Position numbers and translations under genes: made by a program
The notes under the pieces: model-generated
Told to the model about the DNA's origin: nothing
Databases searched by the model: none
What the model saw: only the letters and a program-made list of their open reading frames with translations
Assembly: GCA_026419785.1 (NCBI GenBank)
Contig: JAODTK010000100.1
Coordinates: 124,001-188,000, forward strand
From: Sclerodactyla briareus
Taxonomy: Eukaryota; Echinodermata; Holothuroidea; Dendrochirotida; Sclerodactylidae
Direction: 5' to 3'
Length of the DNA stretch: 64,000 bases
Shown here: piece by piece, positions 1-13,600 of the stretch
Numbering within the stretch: position 1 is the first letter of the stretch
Layout: the number at the start of each line of letters is the position of its first letter

Positions 1-2904
1 TTTCGATCTTGCGCCATGCACTGCTTCACAATACACAAACTTCAAATGACTAAACTCAATAACGGAAACTCCTAGGACTTCCGGTTTGGACTAGCGCATT
101 CAGTTTTTATCCAGCTATTACAGTAGCATCGGTATAAATCATCATGCAGGTTGTTCTTTAATCATTGTAACAAATTTCCTATGAAGACTATGTGAGAAGA
201 GGGCATATCAAAGTCCCACCCTCTCGATTTTTCCCATCAGCTGCCTCGTTGAGTGATTTGGGGAGCCAGGATAAAGGCCATGTATAAGTTCTACATCCTT
301 TCTATAATTTGCGCCTCTGAACAGGGAGAAGGAACATGCAGTTAATCAAAGACGAATATTTATATATGATGAAGTGCCTTGTGAATAGTTTTTTCCCATT
401 TTTCTCCCAAGTTTCATTAAATCTAGGTTTTTCGGTAGTTAGTATAGTACAGTTCACGTTGAACTTCCTATTACAGGAATCCCCCTCTTCCGTGAAGTAA
501 CAATGGTGTTGCACAAAGCTAATTGTTCATTCATTGGCTCACTCGGATCTGCTGATATTCGTGGGGGCTTTGCTTCAATGATGTAGATGGTTGGGAAGCA
601 CCGACAAGCCATATACCATGACCATGGGCTTCAACTTCAAAAGATAGTATATCTCCTCTCAGGATTAACAACAAACGAGAATCAGCAAAAACTAAATACG
701 GAACACACTCAGCCACTGACCTGGACATCAGGACTGGTTGTTATGGACCTACACGTTGTGAGAGGGGTCAACCGCAACATGTGGTCAAATGAAATGGAAG
801 GTTGTCGTGTAGAGTTGCCGCACTGATGTTACAGGTGACCGTTAACTCGATTTTGAGTGTAAGATAGTCTAACCATGTACCGCCATCGCCAGGATGTGAT
901 AACTGCACGTCGGGTCCTCAGCAGTCCCTCGTTTATGTTTGTTATAGACTGGGGAGGTTCCCGCATGGTCGCGGATAGGCATTAAGGGGGGCGGGGGGGG
1001 GGGGGGGGTGAGATTATACAAATCGGTACAGTATAACCGTTAGTACTACACGCTAGCTATTCCGTAGAATTTTCGTTTGTTTTATATAGTAAGGTTGCGG
1101 CGAGTTAAGTTTATTTCCCCTTACTTTAAATATTTACATGTTTTTACAGTTCCTGTCTTTCATGCGAGCTTGGCGGTCTCTGTAGGGTACAGCGGAGATA
1201 CCACATGTAACCGTCAGCACCCCACTCTGCGGGGGGCCGGGGCCTATCAGAAGTAGGAGAATGCGATATCGCCTGTAGCCAAATGTAGACTATTTAGGGC
1301 AAGTTTGAAAACAGCGAGGTCCAGAACAGTATTAAACAATAGAGTTCAGGGAAACGGCCGATCTTTGCTTTCTATGTTTTATTTTTTCTATGCGTTCCCG
1401 TCAGGTGTTGACTCGGGCCGTTTCGTTAACCCTCGGGTAAGATGTCCCACCTATAAAATGTGTTCGTTTTACTGTTCCGCGAACCGGAAACAATATCTGA
1501 AGCATTATCCGAGGAAATTTTATGTCGGTGAGGTGAATGAGGGTATGATTATTCCAAATTATTTATGGATTTTATTACGCAAACCACCAAAAAGGTGAAT
1601 TGCTGCGGTGATAGCTTTCTTAGACGAAGCGAAGCAGAAACGAACCCAAAATAAATGAATGAATATAAACTGAAATAAATTGTGTCAAGGAGGTGATTCA
1701 AGTTAATCGAAAGTGTGATGAATGGAATAGGCTCTTCCATTTCCGCAAGAAGAAGAAAAAAAGAAAAAAGTTTTGTTATCGTGAATGTCTTTTGATCTTT
1801 CTCATGATAGACACATGCACTCGTTCAGGCATATAAGATTACACAAATTATATGTAATTCGCTGTAGAACAATCAATTGTTTAAAAAGAGGATTTGGGGC
1901 GCATCAATGTCCATCCTATCATTTTCCTTTCAAGGCTTTATTCCTATAGCTTTGTACTTACGGTCCGCTGCTAGGCCTATGAGTGTCCTTGCTGTTCATC
2001 CTATTTCCGCTACGTCCTGTTTATTTGCGTCCCGTCCTATCTAGTGTTTCTTTCTAATCGAAACTCTCCTTTCTTTTTTCACAATCAATTCACCCAACCA
2101 TTCCCTTCATCATCCACTCACCCACCCCAAAGTCCATTTTTTTTTTTGTCGTACTCGCAGCAGCGAACCATACCAAGGGTCCACGATCCTCGGCCCCGAA
2201 ACATTCTACAGTCAACTGTGAATATATATAGGCCATTAGTCCTAATATACCAGTGGGCCCATTCATATGTTCTAATGGTGGGAAACACTGTGCACCAGCG
2301 GAAAATATACTCATATAAGTGTAACGCTAGGTAGCAGTTTTCCTCCACCGTTAATAAAGTCACACAATCCACCTCTAGCGCACACCTCTATGGCAAGAGG
2401 ATTATGCAAATGCTTCTCATGGAGGCTGACATGGGAGATGGTTGTGTAGAGAGTTAATTGGGCCCAAAAACGATTCAAGATATAAACAACTGGGACTCAT
2501 TATAACGGACGAACAGACTAACAGCCGAGAGAAATCCATTGTGAATGCTCAGTTGATAACGCCGTAGCTGAAATAACATGGGCAGTTTGGTATCAATCTA
2601 AGGGTTGGATGCGGAGTGGGGGAACTGATGGTTGGAGGGCGCGGTCATGTATAATGTTTGGAGCTGTGGGCAGCCGATGTCTTTCCACATGGTAGTAATT
2701 GCCAACTGTTGCATAATTTAGAGATATTACAAGCCTGGGCTGTGCTTAACGACAATTGCTCAATTGAGATTACGTTTATAGTATAGACGACTATCTTCTG
2801 CGTCAGCCGCTCTTTTGCATTTTTACATAGGCTAACTTAGAAGAATAGTATCGTTGGCGCTTTGCCAGCAACATTCCGGTTCGAATGTTCCTCAGTCACC
2901 AACG
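1..2904. other. No recognisable gene
   Basis: Both strands read as short unrelated ORFs with no domain I recognise. A long G tract near 985-1008 and T-rich runs near 2140 are low-complexity. Nothing here resembles the CUB or EGF modules found downstream. Confidence 0.5.
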
Positions 2905-3855
2905 TTTTTGATTCCTTGCGAGCCAAAAGGGATCTATGCAGTCACGCGTGGCGTTGTGTGGATGTGTGTGGGTGTGTATGTGTGCTTGTATGTTTGTATG
3001 TGTGTGTGTGTTGACACTTCGTTTCCACGCGATATCTAAAACGCAAGCATGTAGTATGTTCATATCAGGTAGATAAGTGTCACCCCATGGAATGGATGAC
3101 CCCTATTGTTTTTGGTTACCAATCGATGGTCGTTCAGGTCATGAGGGTCAAATTTGAAAAGTGAAATAGTGTTTCCGCCGATATCTAATGATCGCAAGCA
3201 GGGGTAATTAAATTCATATTTGGTAGGTAGTGTAACCCATGGCGGGGATGACCCCCCTCTTGTTTTTTGGTGTGAGTCAAGTCTTAGGGTCTTCATATGG
3301 CACTCTTATATTTCTGGCACGAACCATTTTTAGAGTGATGTCGTAATGGTAAGTTTGTTCTTGGTTAAATACATCTGGTGACCGTCTTTAACCTCCTTTT
3401 AACCTTTTGACCTTCTGACCTCTTTGACCTCTGACCTGTGATTTTTCCTGCTTTTTTTGTATTGGTGGCGGAAGCGTCTTGTTAAGACGAAAAAAAAGCT
3501 CAATGACCCTACCTACTACGGACTCTATCCACAGCTTCTCCATGATGTGGAAGGTCAGACAGTCTAAATCGTCATATAATCTCCAACGAACAGTTTGGAG
3601 GATGTCATAATGGAAGTTCCGTTCGTCTGGGTTTAAATACATCTGGTTACCAACCTTTGCCTATTGACCTTTTTGACCTCATTGACCTTTTTGACCTGGT
3701 GATTTGCATGATTTTTATGTGTGTTGTTGAGCGGCTTGTTAGACAACCGAAAGTCCATGGACACTAACCAACTACGATACTCTTATCACAAGCTATCTCA
3801 ATGAATGTGGAAGTTCAAGTCAGCTAAAACACTGGAATGTGGATAAATTTGGCAT
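2905..3855. repeat. Dispersed repeat with (TG)n head, copy 1
   Basis: It opens with a segment (about 2,905-2,955) closely matching 13,163-13,215, followed by a (TG)n tract (about 2,955-3,012). The body is built from 'GTCACCCCATGG..GATGACCCC' and 'GACCT..TGACCT' phrases, and two internal sub-copies (about 3,060-3,300 and 3,350-3,850) repeat the same order. The order matches 13,163-13,600 and, more distantly, 20,535-21,125. It is probably a non-autonomous mobile element; no ends or target duplication were defined. Confidence 0.6.
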
Positions 3856-4063
3856 TTTACATCTGCTACTCAGCCATTTATCTAATGATGCAATTATCTA
3901 TCCCGTCAAATTAAGTTGTGGATTGTACACATGATTAATAATAACCCTATTGTTTTTGGTATCATGTCAGTTCATTCCAAGGTCACCATAGGACAACCTT
4001 ATTCTCTCTCTGCTGCAAACGATGCATTGTACAGAGTGAGAACAGCATGAGCCAACCAAACCA

Positions 4064-4880
4064 ATATTTTCCCAGTGAAGACAGTACAAAATCTTGAATT
4101 GTCATTTTATTTTTATTCCTGATATATGTGTTTGAGTATTGGACGAGCACCAATATTTCCCCTAGACACGACCGTACAAATTCTTGAATTGTGTCATTTA
4201 TTATTAGTGACCAGTGGAACCGGCCTATTGTACCTCCTACCCAGTAGTGGTGTTGCTTACGGGTGGGGGTGGCAATTTTGGTGTCGTGCACGCCCCCCCC
4301 CCCCCCATGTTTCAAGGCAGCTATGAAAATTTAAAAATGTGCCCTGTTTGAGCCTGCAATCACTGCATTATTGACAATCCTAATTGCAAAGCAAACGCCT
4401 CTTTGGCTTGCGTATACCTCCTCTCATTGAGTGTTATGTCGACGTTTCGACCACCAAAGTGTTGTGTTGCCCTCTTCGTAAAATCTGGGTTGCTTCCATT
4501 CCCCCCTCACCCCTCTCCCTTCCCCAATACAACTATTCCCCAGTGAAGACATACAATTCTTCAATTGTCTTTTTATTATTATTTCTGATATGTCCTGAAT
4601 TGGACTAGCACCAGTGGACCAGCCTATTATGTTGTTGTACCCCCCTGATCAGTATAGTCAAGTGTTGCTATGTGTGGGGTGGGAATTTCAAGGCAGATAC
4701 GCCTCTTTCTTCCAATGCACCACCCCCCCCCCCCCCTCCGCGTTCCCACCAGGTTTCATAGTCAGGCCTCTGAAATTGAAAATGTAGCCCAATTTGAAGC
4801 CTTCTCACTGCATTTTCATTGGACACAATTCCTAATTGCAAGGCGATACGTTTCTTCTTGCGTATTACTTTCATACGCAA
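4064..4880. repeat. Tandem duplication, period about 390 bp
   Basis: The order 'CCAGTGAAGACA..TACAA..CTTGAATTGTC', an A/T stretch, 'GACCAGTGGA(A)CC..CCTATT', 'GTGTTGCT..GGGTGGG', a poly-C tract, 'TTTCAAGGCAG' and 'CCTAATTGCAA' occurs at about 4,150-4,400 and again at about 4,540-4,860. A partial third start lies at 4,064-4,150. The copies differ by many small indels. The poly-C tract lies at the same place in both copies. Nothing coding is evident. Confidence 0.65.
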
Positions 4881-5417
4881 TGGATAACGATGGGAGGGGT
4901 AGACAAACTGGCAATTTCTTCCAAAGGCGTATATTACGCTTACTCGATGGGGAATCCAAGTTGGTTGCTTTACCTCCTTGAAATCGGTGCTATGATCTTC
5001 AAATTTTCCCATTTAACTAGTTATTACAGCAGAAATTCACACCAGGAAATGTCTGCTGAGATTCATTTAGACCACCTATGTAGCACCAGCCATTACCTCT
5101 TCAACCACTGTCCTGCATTGGTGTCTGTATACTATAATAACCTTCATTTTGACTGGTCAACACTCCAATCCTCATAAGGATTTAATCTCTCAACCACACC
5201 AATAAACTTTAGACGCCTGTCCAGACGTCAAGTGTGGAAATGGTACCTGGCACTGGCATGCTGAGGATTGAGAAGGGGTAATCCAGTTATTCTCTGTGTG
5301 CACTCAGTCTACTGATCATCTGAATTGTTTACACTTCCCTACTGGGAATAGCGAAAAGCACACTTCCAGGTTGTGAATGACTTGACCGCAGACTGAGACC
5401 ATTGGGTATTATTTACT

Positions 5418-5831
5418 GTGATTCATAACAGCCCTAATGAGGGGATGAACTGTGGTTTGTGTAGCAGCAGTGAGTTGGGAGGGAAGAAGAAAGCAAGGGT
5501 CAAGATAGCTTCTGAATTGAAAGTAAGGAGGGAACCAACATTTGTGGCCAGTTTTGCTATTGAGCAAAAGTGGGGGCATTACTCTGTACCCAAGAGCAAA
5601 GATGAGGGCATTACCCTGTACCCAGGCGAAATGGGCCAGGGGTTTAAGTCTATAAAGACTCTCTATTCTCAGTGCCTCATCTCATCTGGGTTGACGTCAC
5701 ATGATGTTGACTATTGGGAAGAAGTGATTGCCAGGATTAAAAACATAATGTTAAACAATTGGGCAGAAGTCATACTGCGATCACATATAACGAGCCCACA
5801 TATGCAGAAATGTCTTCAACATGGCATATAA
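5418..5831 (+). other. Unassigned ORF, 137 codons
   Basis: This is the longest reading frame in the first 17 kb that is not made of simple repeat. The product would be Lys-rich near residues 24-36, with no signal peptide, membrane segment or domain that I recognise. A short internal repeat (a phrase ending CTGTACCCA, twice, near 5,575-5,625) lies inside it. I see no convincing splice context, and a second partly overlapping frame continues to 6,052. It may be an exon, a mobile-element relic or chance. Confidence 0.15.
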
Positions 5832-7034
5832 CTGAGACAAGAATTACAAAGATCTTGTCCGTTCTATATCGATTTGATTATTTCGGTGCAGCCAGATATA
5901 TGGTTATGGGAGGTGCTGCATGGGGTGTTCCATATAGAGCGACATTCCTCAACCCCACGAATGTAGGAGAGAATATGCGATTTGAAGACCTTGTGAAAGT
6001 TGACCCAAAAATAGCAATAAGACATTTGACGCACTGGTTAAAATGGCATTGATAGCTCAAGTATCTGAACAGTACGCACTTGTACATTTGATGACCAACC
6101 CGTACCCCAGACAAGGTGAGTCAATGCAATTAGGTGGGTCAACAAAAGTATGCACCCCTCAGTCACTTGTGCCTGAAAAATAATGAAAATTGATACACCA
6201 CCAGTCACTTTGGGAAGACACAGGAATACTTGCTGTACCAAATTGAAAAGATTGACTGGCAAGACTTACCCCTCAGTCACATTATGAGTAACGGCATATG
6301 GTACAATGACCAACATGTGAGGCACCATACTATTCGACACGGACTGACCTACAATGACTCGCCTGTCCGGGTAGGAGGATGCAATGTAGGATATATAGGC
6401 CTGTATCCTTCTCTTTCCCACACATATACCCTAAAAAGATATTTTTTCACATTGTTAATGTGTTGGTCGTCCGGATTCAAAGAACTGCCACTCATTCAAT
6501 CTATCTGCTGACCACACAGTCACTTATGAGTAATGTAATGTGCTTAAAGGATCCTCATCATTTAGCTTGCCTGCAGGTCGCTGACGTAAGTGTTACGGTC
6601 GCATTGGGACTCCCCACACGAATGGAAAACATTGGACCGTCGTGGTTATGACTAGTGACTTTACCTTCACTCTAAAGATATACTTACTACCAGGTGTATT
6701 TTCAGTATTTCATTTTCAATTGCCTCCCTCAGAGACTTTTGACCTGCTCAAAAGCAACAAGTATCTCTATCATGCGCTGAGTAAAGTAAAATATTGCAGG
6801 TGATCGTTTTGTGTCAGTTGTGGTTTGAGTTGCAACACACATCGTGCAGGGTTTTGATATAAGCTTGAGTAAGGGGAACATGTCAGGGAAAAAAAAAAAA
6901 AAGGAAAGGACTCACTACGCAAGAGTTTTGCGTTATTGTTTCCGAGGTGGCGTATTGCAGTTGCGAGGGGCGAGGGTATTGTCGTCTTCACTTTCATGTC
7001 CGCTGTAATGCAGTGAGCCTTCTGGGGCTACTAA
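5832..7034. other. No recognisable gene
   Basis: Only short frames without recognisable domains are present. An A tract interrupts the region near 6,890-6,902. No repeat relationship to other parts of the window was noticed. Confidence 0.4.
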
Positions 7035-7512
7035 GGTCTGTTACGGAGTTTGCAATAGGTTCGTCGGTACGGTTTGTGAACAGTGTCACGTGGTTCACTG
7101 ACTCCGCATTCTTCCAGGTTCATAGGAAGTGATCGGGTCCTGGAATTCACTGAGAGTCCTCTGGGGGGAGGGGGGGGGGGAGGCGTAGTAGTCGAATAGC
7201 AGTCCCGGGAGCCAGGTTGGATTGGTACACCCCGCCTCGATATTATCTGAGACTAGTCGGACTGGTTCGCTGTGAGGCAGTGAATTTATGTCATGGGTTC
7301 CTGTGGTTTGTTCGGGATACTCGCAATAAGCCTACGTCGGTCGGCTGTGAGCAGTTCACGTGACCATGGAATCTTCCGCTCATTAAATGTGAAAAGTGGT
7401 CGGACCTGAAGTTCACTGACGTCCTGTGGAAGGAAAGAACGTGAAATGCAGGTTGGGATTGGTAAACCCCCACCCCCCCCCCCTGTATAAAGCTGAGACA
7501 TGAGTCGAGAGG
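7035..7512 (+). repeat. Tandem duplication, period about 270 bp, promoter-like motifs
   Basis: Two diverged copies start at 7,035 ('GGTCTGTTACGG') and 7,305 ('GGTTTGTTCGGG'). Both contain a TCACGTG E-box core, then 'TTCACTGA..GTCCTCTGG' or 'GTCCTGTGG', 'CAGGTTG(G)GATTGGTA', a G- or C-tract, and finally an AT-rich box followed by CTGAGAC. In copy 2 that box reads TATAAAG. The duplication is seen directly; a promoter role is only a possibility. Confidence 0.5.
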
Positions 7513-10500
7513 AAGAAGAAGAGACGAGATATCGCAAGTGCATAACGATCAATACGGCTAGGGTTGATGAGCCTCGCTGATGAGCATGGCTCCTTGAACC
7601 CGTGAAAGCGAATCCAAATCAGATGCGCTAAAGAGCAGCATTCGTTGTGCAACATATTTACCCCAGCGTAATAGGAGATGAGGCTTTTGCTCGCAACGTG
7701 TGAGCGAACGCGGTGCCCGGAGCTCGGATTTGTTATCTAGGATCATAATTTACCACATGTGATTTGGGGGATTTTTAAAATGCGTTTGAAAAAGAGGGAT
7801 GATGACCCCGCACAGGGTTAGCTGGTCTGAAATTTTCAGTGGTCCAATTATGTGGTTGTAGCACATTTAACGGCAGAGCACTGTCTATAGGAATTTGAAC
7901 AACCCTATTTCAATAGAAGGATGTCCTGTAACAAACTTGCCCCATAAACATTGTTTACAAAGTCTACAATCCAAACTGCTGCTATGTCCATGAAAGCTGT
8001 ACAAAGACATACTCCTTTCCATGATACTTTTTTTTCCATATTTTTAAAAACTTGTACTTATTACATGTTGAGGCCAAACTTTGATGGAATTTTACCTTTC
8101 TGCCAGGTAAATCACTCCAGAGTGGTGTTATAAAGTTTGGAGCTAATTTGTGGGTACCCAACATTATTGCTCATTGGTAAAAATAGCCCATCATGGTACT
8201 GAGCATGATTGCAGTTCACACACTTCTTGTTAGCCGGTAATTTCCTAGACCATTTGCGCGGTCCATAACTATAAGTGGATAGTCAGTCTGAGCAATGAAA
8301 TGCAGATAGGAGGCAAAATATCCCAGAGGAGTCCAAATAGCCACCCACCCCTATCCCCCATCTCTGTAGTACACCCTGTTTACGACATACGTTAGCACTA
8401 GGTCGTACATTGATGAAGTGCGTATAGAAATCCACATCTGCACAAGAAGCAGTGAATTTTGGGTGATACAGCTTTGTTTAATATTTTGTTGAAACTGCAT
8501 GGTTGCCAGTGGTAAATGGGAATAGGTATTTGAAAATGTAACAGTAACGGTAGGCCTTACATCATCTACTGTTTGTGTGATGTGTCTGTATGTCATTCAC
8601 ACTTGCTAGAGCCCAGGGAGGATTTGAAGAAATACAGTAATGATAATTGTAAGCTTGGTAATGTACTTAATTATCAGAACAGGGGTTATAATATATTATA
8701 AGTCTGTTTAAAACATTTTTATCTCAATAAGGCATAAAATTTTCTTGAAATTTCACCATTGATTAGGTAGGTAGACAGACAAAGGAAATATATCATATGC
8801 AAAATCATATGCAGCGGGTGAAAAGTCAAAGTACTGGAGTGTAATAACTAATATTATTATTACATATGCCATGGTATATCAATAACTATAGATATACAAT
8901 GATGGCAACGATCTCTGCAAATGCACAGTCATAGAATATAGGAATCCTGCTCATTGTTGTTTTTTTTCCTGTCCATGAAGGGGAAGGGCTAAAGTGATCT
9001 GAATCACTGAGTCTAATAAAAGTGCTGGCTTTGATCGCTTTTTAGACCTGACATAATCAAAACAAAATTATTCCCAGTTATTATGAAGCCACGGACATTA
9101 TATGTCCAGTTATCATGTCACATCTGGTATTTTCCCAGATCCGCCTCAAAAATGCTAAATTGATTCAGTATTTAACACAGTGAGAGTGTGGTTGTGGAAT
9201 TTTTTTTTTAAAGGGTCAAATCCCCCCCCCCACCTTGGTCACTTTTAGGCACCATATTAAAGTTGGGGACAAAAACGCCCCAAAAGGTGTCTAGACACGA
9301 GACCCGCAGTAGAGCAACCCTGCCCGCATTCTCATCACGATTGTATTGCTCCTCCGCAGCGGAAATTCGTTCCAGAACTTGGCCCGGAATTGACGGTCAC
9401 CCCAACCGAAGAAGATAAGCTTTGCGAGGGAGGCGAACAGTGAAGAACCCGGAGAGTACCCACGATCTCCAATGAGAGCCGAGGAGTATTGAGGGGCGGA
9501 GCAAGCGAGCACTGCGGAATCATCGAAAAGTAGAGTGTGCTAAAGGAGAAATACATTACAAACAATAGATGTTAATTACAAAGGTAAGCTCGTGAATGAT
9601 TAATTTGGGGGACAGCGAGGGTGAAATCGTGTTTCGATGTCATTTTACAATCTGTAGCTGGGCGGAGCTGAGGATGTTGTTATGACCCCTTTGGGGTGGT
9701 TGCGAAGATTTTTTCGCTACACTGTTCGTGTCAATGTCCAACGACCAATGTATACTCGTCGAATCTGACACGATAGTGTTATACCGGTGACTGTGAACAG
9801 GCTTATTAATGCAGAAATATGCTATTGGCAGTTCTCGAGACGGCAACATGGTAACCTCTACCCCAATTGAGTGAGCTGCTGTGGGTCATTTTTAATAGTT
9901 CATGATTCCACCCCATGCACTGTCTGACTCATTACATTCACAGATGACCTGAAGAATATGATTATTACAGGCCAGGCGGCAACTGGGAGAAACACACTGC
10001 CTCAGGTTCATCCAGAACAAGAGAGGGACACTATGCGCAACCTTTTTTCCAACCGATAGGCGATGGGTAAGCCTGTAATATAAGGATATTAATAATAATA
10101 TTAAAAAAAAATAATGATAATAATAACAACAAGAGGGGAATCCCCGAGTTGATTCTCAATCGGCGTCAGAAATTCATCTCCAGAAGTTCAGACCATCCGA
10201 AAATTTAACTGCAATGAAATCGCTGGGAAGCTGTTACATGCAGTGGTGTGCAATATAAGTGAGCAGTGGAAGCAACGGTCTGATTCTGGTGTGAGCTTTC
10301 TGACAAGTCTTCCAGACTAATTAGGGTTTGAAATGGAAGTCTTGTCAGACTCTGTCAGATCGGATGGGAAAAGATTCACCCTTCCAGGATAGGAATGGGT
10401 ACATCTTTTTTAGAAGTCTTTCTCCAAATATTTGCAAATTTAATATCAGTAGGCTATTCTCCCGGGGTTCTCAGCCCACGATGAGTTTTTTGGGGAAGGG

Positions 10501-11940
10501 TGGGGAGGGGGAGGAGTTGGGGGGGGGTGGCGTGAAGTGTGGGGGGTGGGGGGGGGGTGGAGTGACCTCTCACCTTATGAGAGCGTTACCTCACTATACC
10601 ACATTGTACCATCATGCCATTTTGGGCCCATCACTTATTCTTAGATTATATTTTTTTACTCAGTTATTCCAACTTTGACTGGATTTGGGGGGCAAGTTCC
10701 CCGATATCTTCTTGCTTTGTCCGTCGTCCATTTTCCAGTTCTTGAGCTTTGTTTGACTCGGGCCTGTGCTGTCCAATTATCTTCTCTCGCGGAAGAACAA
10801 CGGAACAAAGCAGCATACCACCTTTTAAACATGATGTACATCCGCCGGTGTTTCTCTTCCACCAGATAGTTATAAGGTATGAATGATTTAATTATGAGCT
10901 TGTTCAATTGAATTTCACTTGTTTGGTTCCAATTCTGCGCTCAAAATTATAAGGTCGAAAAAAGGGCAGTTAGGTCCAGAATGGCTATTTAGGCCTTTTA
11001 GTGTGGATCAATGATGCGAGTGAGCTAACAGTGGTGTTGAATGATATTATCGATTTCAGATTGGAAATAGAGTAGGGTCATATTCCTAAGGATAATCCCA
11101 AAATATTATTCGTTACCAACACCTAAACCTAACCCCTGAATCCCATAACCCTAAACCTCTCTTTAATCCCTACCAGTTACTTACAGTCTAAAACTAATAT
11201 AGTACATGCCAGGTTACACCTGGGTATACATATACTGTAAAATCAATCATACCGCTAAATTAAGTCATGGTAGCCAGGCGTGCCGTGATAGCCGATGTCA
11301 CACCCGTCTAGAGCTCCCAGATCCAGAATTGTCTTGCTCTGATTTGAATAAATGTGGTAACTAATCAATGGGAGAAACACTGAATTTAACATCCACCTAC
11401 CCCTCCCCTTCACCCTTACTCATCATGTCTGGTTAGTCAGTGAAGGGAAGTAATGAAGTCATCTCTCGCAAGTTCCAATATTATAAATAAAATTCCATAG
11501 AAGTAGAAAGGCAAATCTGTTTTTGAGGGACTTTCTGTCTGACAGTGTATCACAATCAACTTATGAATCATTAGTCATCCCCCACTCGCCAGAAATTTCA
11601 AAGAAAAATAGCGGTGCTTTCTCTGTAAAGTCGAATATTTTGCAAGTTTGATTACAGCACAGGAAACCGGTCATATTTGTTACTTAATAGCTTGTGGAAG
11701 TCGTCGAATTATTCGGGTATCCATTTTGAATCACGAAATCTGACCAACAGTGAGAAGAAATGGGCAAAAATGATTTTGTACCGCAAAATGCCCAATTTTT
11801 ACTACCTGAATACCAGGTTCCGCCAAGAAATGTGTCCAATTTGGAGAGTAAACGTGTGTTTGGTGACTATTAAGGAGTATGCCAAATTTAGACCAGGTTA
11901 CCTATAAGTGGAGAATTCTGAGAAACATTAAAAAATCTGT
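7513..11940. other. No recognisable gene
   Basis: This is AT-rich DNA with scattered homopolymers, an AAT-rich stretch near 10,080-10,130 and a G-rich stretch at 10,500-10,560. The reading frames are short and none shows a domain I recognise. Confidence 0.4.
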
Positions 11941-11946
11941 CGGACA

Positions 11947-12042
11947 CGCAAACACACACAAACACAACACCACACACACACACACACACACGCACACACC
12001 ACACACAAACCGCACACACATACACAAGCACGCAAACACACA
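11947..12042. repeat. (CA)n microsatellite
   Basis: An interrupted CA-rich tract with the purest block at about 11,970-11,990. The frames through it on both strands are artefacts of the repeat. Confidence 0.9.
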
Positions 12043-12119
12043 AAGGCATTTTTGCGATGTGCACCTCATCGCTAGGGAACAACCCACACCCATGGGCACC
12101 CATCAACTAGGCTAACCAC

Positions 12120-13162
12120 TCATTGGATAGTCTTAATCACACTATCGGTACTATAGCAACCGTTGCTATGGCAACCATCAACAATAAATTTAGGTGAAAT
12201 GGTTAAACGCCTCATATCTATTGGCCTTCGGGACGATGAGATCATAATGCAGAAGAAGAGGACACCGTACACAGTATATACGCAAGATCGTATAGCTATA
12301 GGTAGTTGGGAGGCCGAATTATTCCATTTCAAAGCGTCTTGGGTTCTCATGAGTCGAGGAAAAGAGTTCTTCTGGCGGATATAACTGAATTAAACATCGT
12401 TATCACTTAGCGAATGATGTCCTAATAATGAAATAGTCCAACGGAACACTAACATGGGTAATGAGACGAACATTCGATCGGTTTAGTTATGCTTGTTAAT
12501 ATTTGAACTGGTGAAGAAAAGCGCAGTTCAGAGCTAAACGGGAATATTCTGGGTTAATTATGCCACTGTAGGGTGGGTCTACATTCTGTTCTCAGCATGA
12601 TCCAGTGTCCTGTCCAAATAAAACCCTTTCGGAAGCCGGGAGTTAGCGTGTGTTCCTATAGTGGTGAACATCACGTTTCAGCAGTCTGATTGTCTGTAGT
12701 GACTCTATCTATAACCACTTCCTAAAATATGCCTTGTCCATTAGGAAACCTGACAACAGTTGGAAACTGACGTCACATACACTACGGCCTATGGAACAGA
12801 ATGTAGGCACACTAATCGAGTGGATCAGGAAAACAGAGTTGGGGTAACTCTCTCAGGCCGTCCTATGATTAGGTGTCTACACTTCTGTGCATCGTCAAGA
12901 CTCCATATTAGCGATCAATATGGGGTCGTTCCCACAATATTTACAAAGCTACACGCAAACAGCATTGATAGCAAGTCTGTGGTTGGATGGCGTTCTGCAA
13001 AAACAGGTGGCTAGTGCTAGTTCTGAGAGTTACCAGTCAATGGTTGGGAAGATTCTTCCGCGGAGTGTACAGAAGGACCTCTGAAACCTAATGGCGGGAC
13101 GGCGTGTGGCCGGTGAACCCATGAACGCAGTGTGAATTAAGCCAAAAGAAGTACGCAGCTTC
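12120..13162. other. No recognisable gene
   Basis: Only short ORFs occur here. No CUB, EGF or transposon domain was seen. Confidence 0.4.
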
Positions 13163-13600
13163 TGTTTATGATCCTTGCGAAGCAAAAAGAATATATGCAG
13201 TCACGCACGTGCGTATTGTGTGGTGGGTCGGTGTGTGTGTGTGAAAACCTTGTCAGAACGATATCTACACGAACGAAAATGGTATAAACTTCAAATTAGG
13301 TATGTGGTGCGCACATACAGAGGGGATGACCCCTATGTTTTGGGTGTTAGGTCAAGCGTCATTTTAAGGTCATATAGGAACAATTCTTGTATATCTGGCA
13401 ACGAGGACAGTTTCGAGAGATGTCAGTATGGAAAGTCTTGTTGCGTTGGGCCGAATACATCTGGGGACCTAATGACTCATGACCTTTTGGCCTTGTTTGA
13501 CCTTGTGGCATTTAGTGCTATATCTTGTGATGACCAGATTTGATTTGTCTTGTGAGACATACCATAAAGTGATTTAGAATATGGAATGTCAACACTCTAT
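13163..13600. repeat. Dispersed repeat with (TG)n head, copy 2
   Basis: This has the same order as 2,905-3,300: a 'CTTGCGA(A/G)' opening, 'TATGCAGTCACGC', a (TG)n tract, 'GATATCTA', 'GGGGATGACCCCTATG', 'AGGTCA' phrases, 'ATATCTGGCA' and 'ACATCTGG'. It is probably another copy of the same element. Confidence 0.6.
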
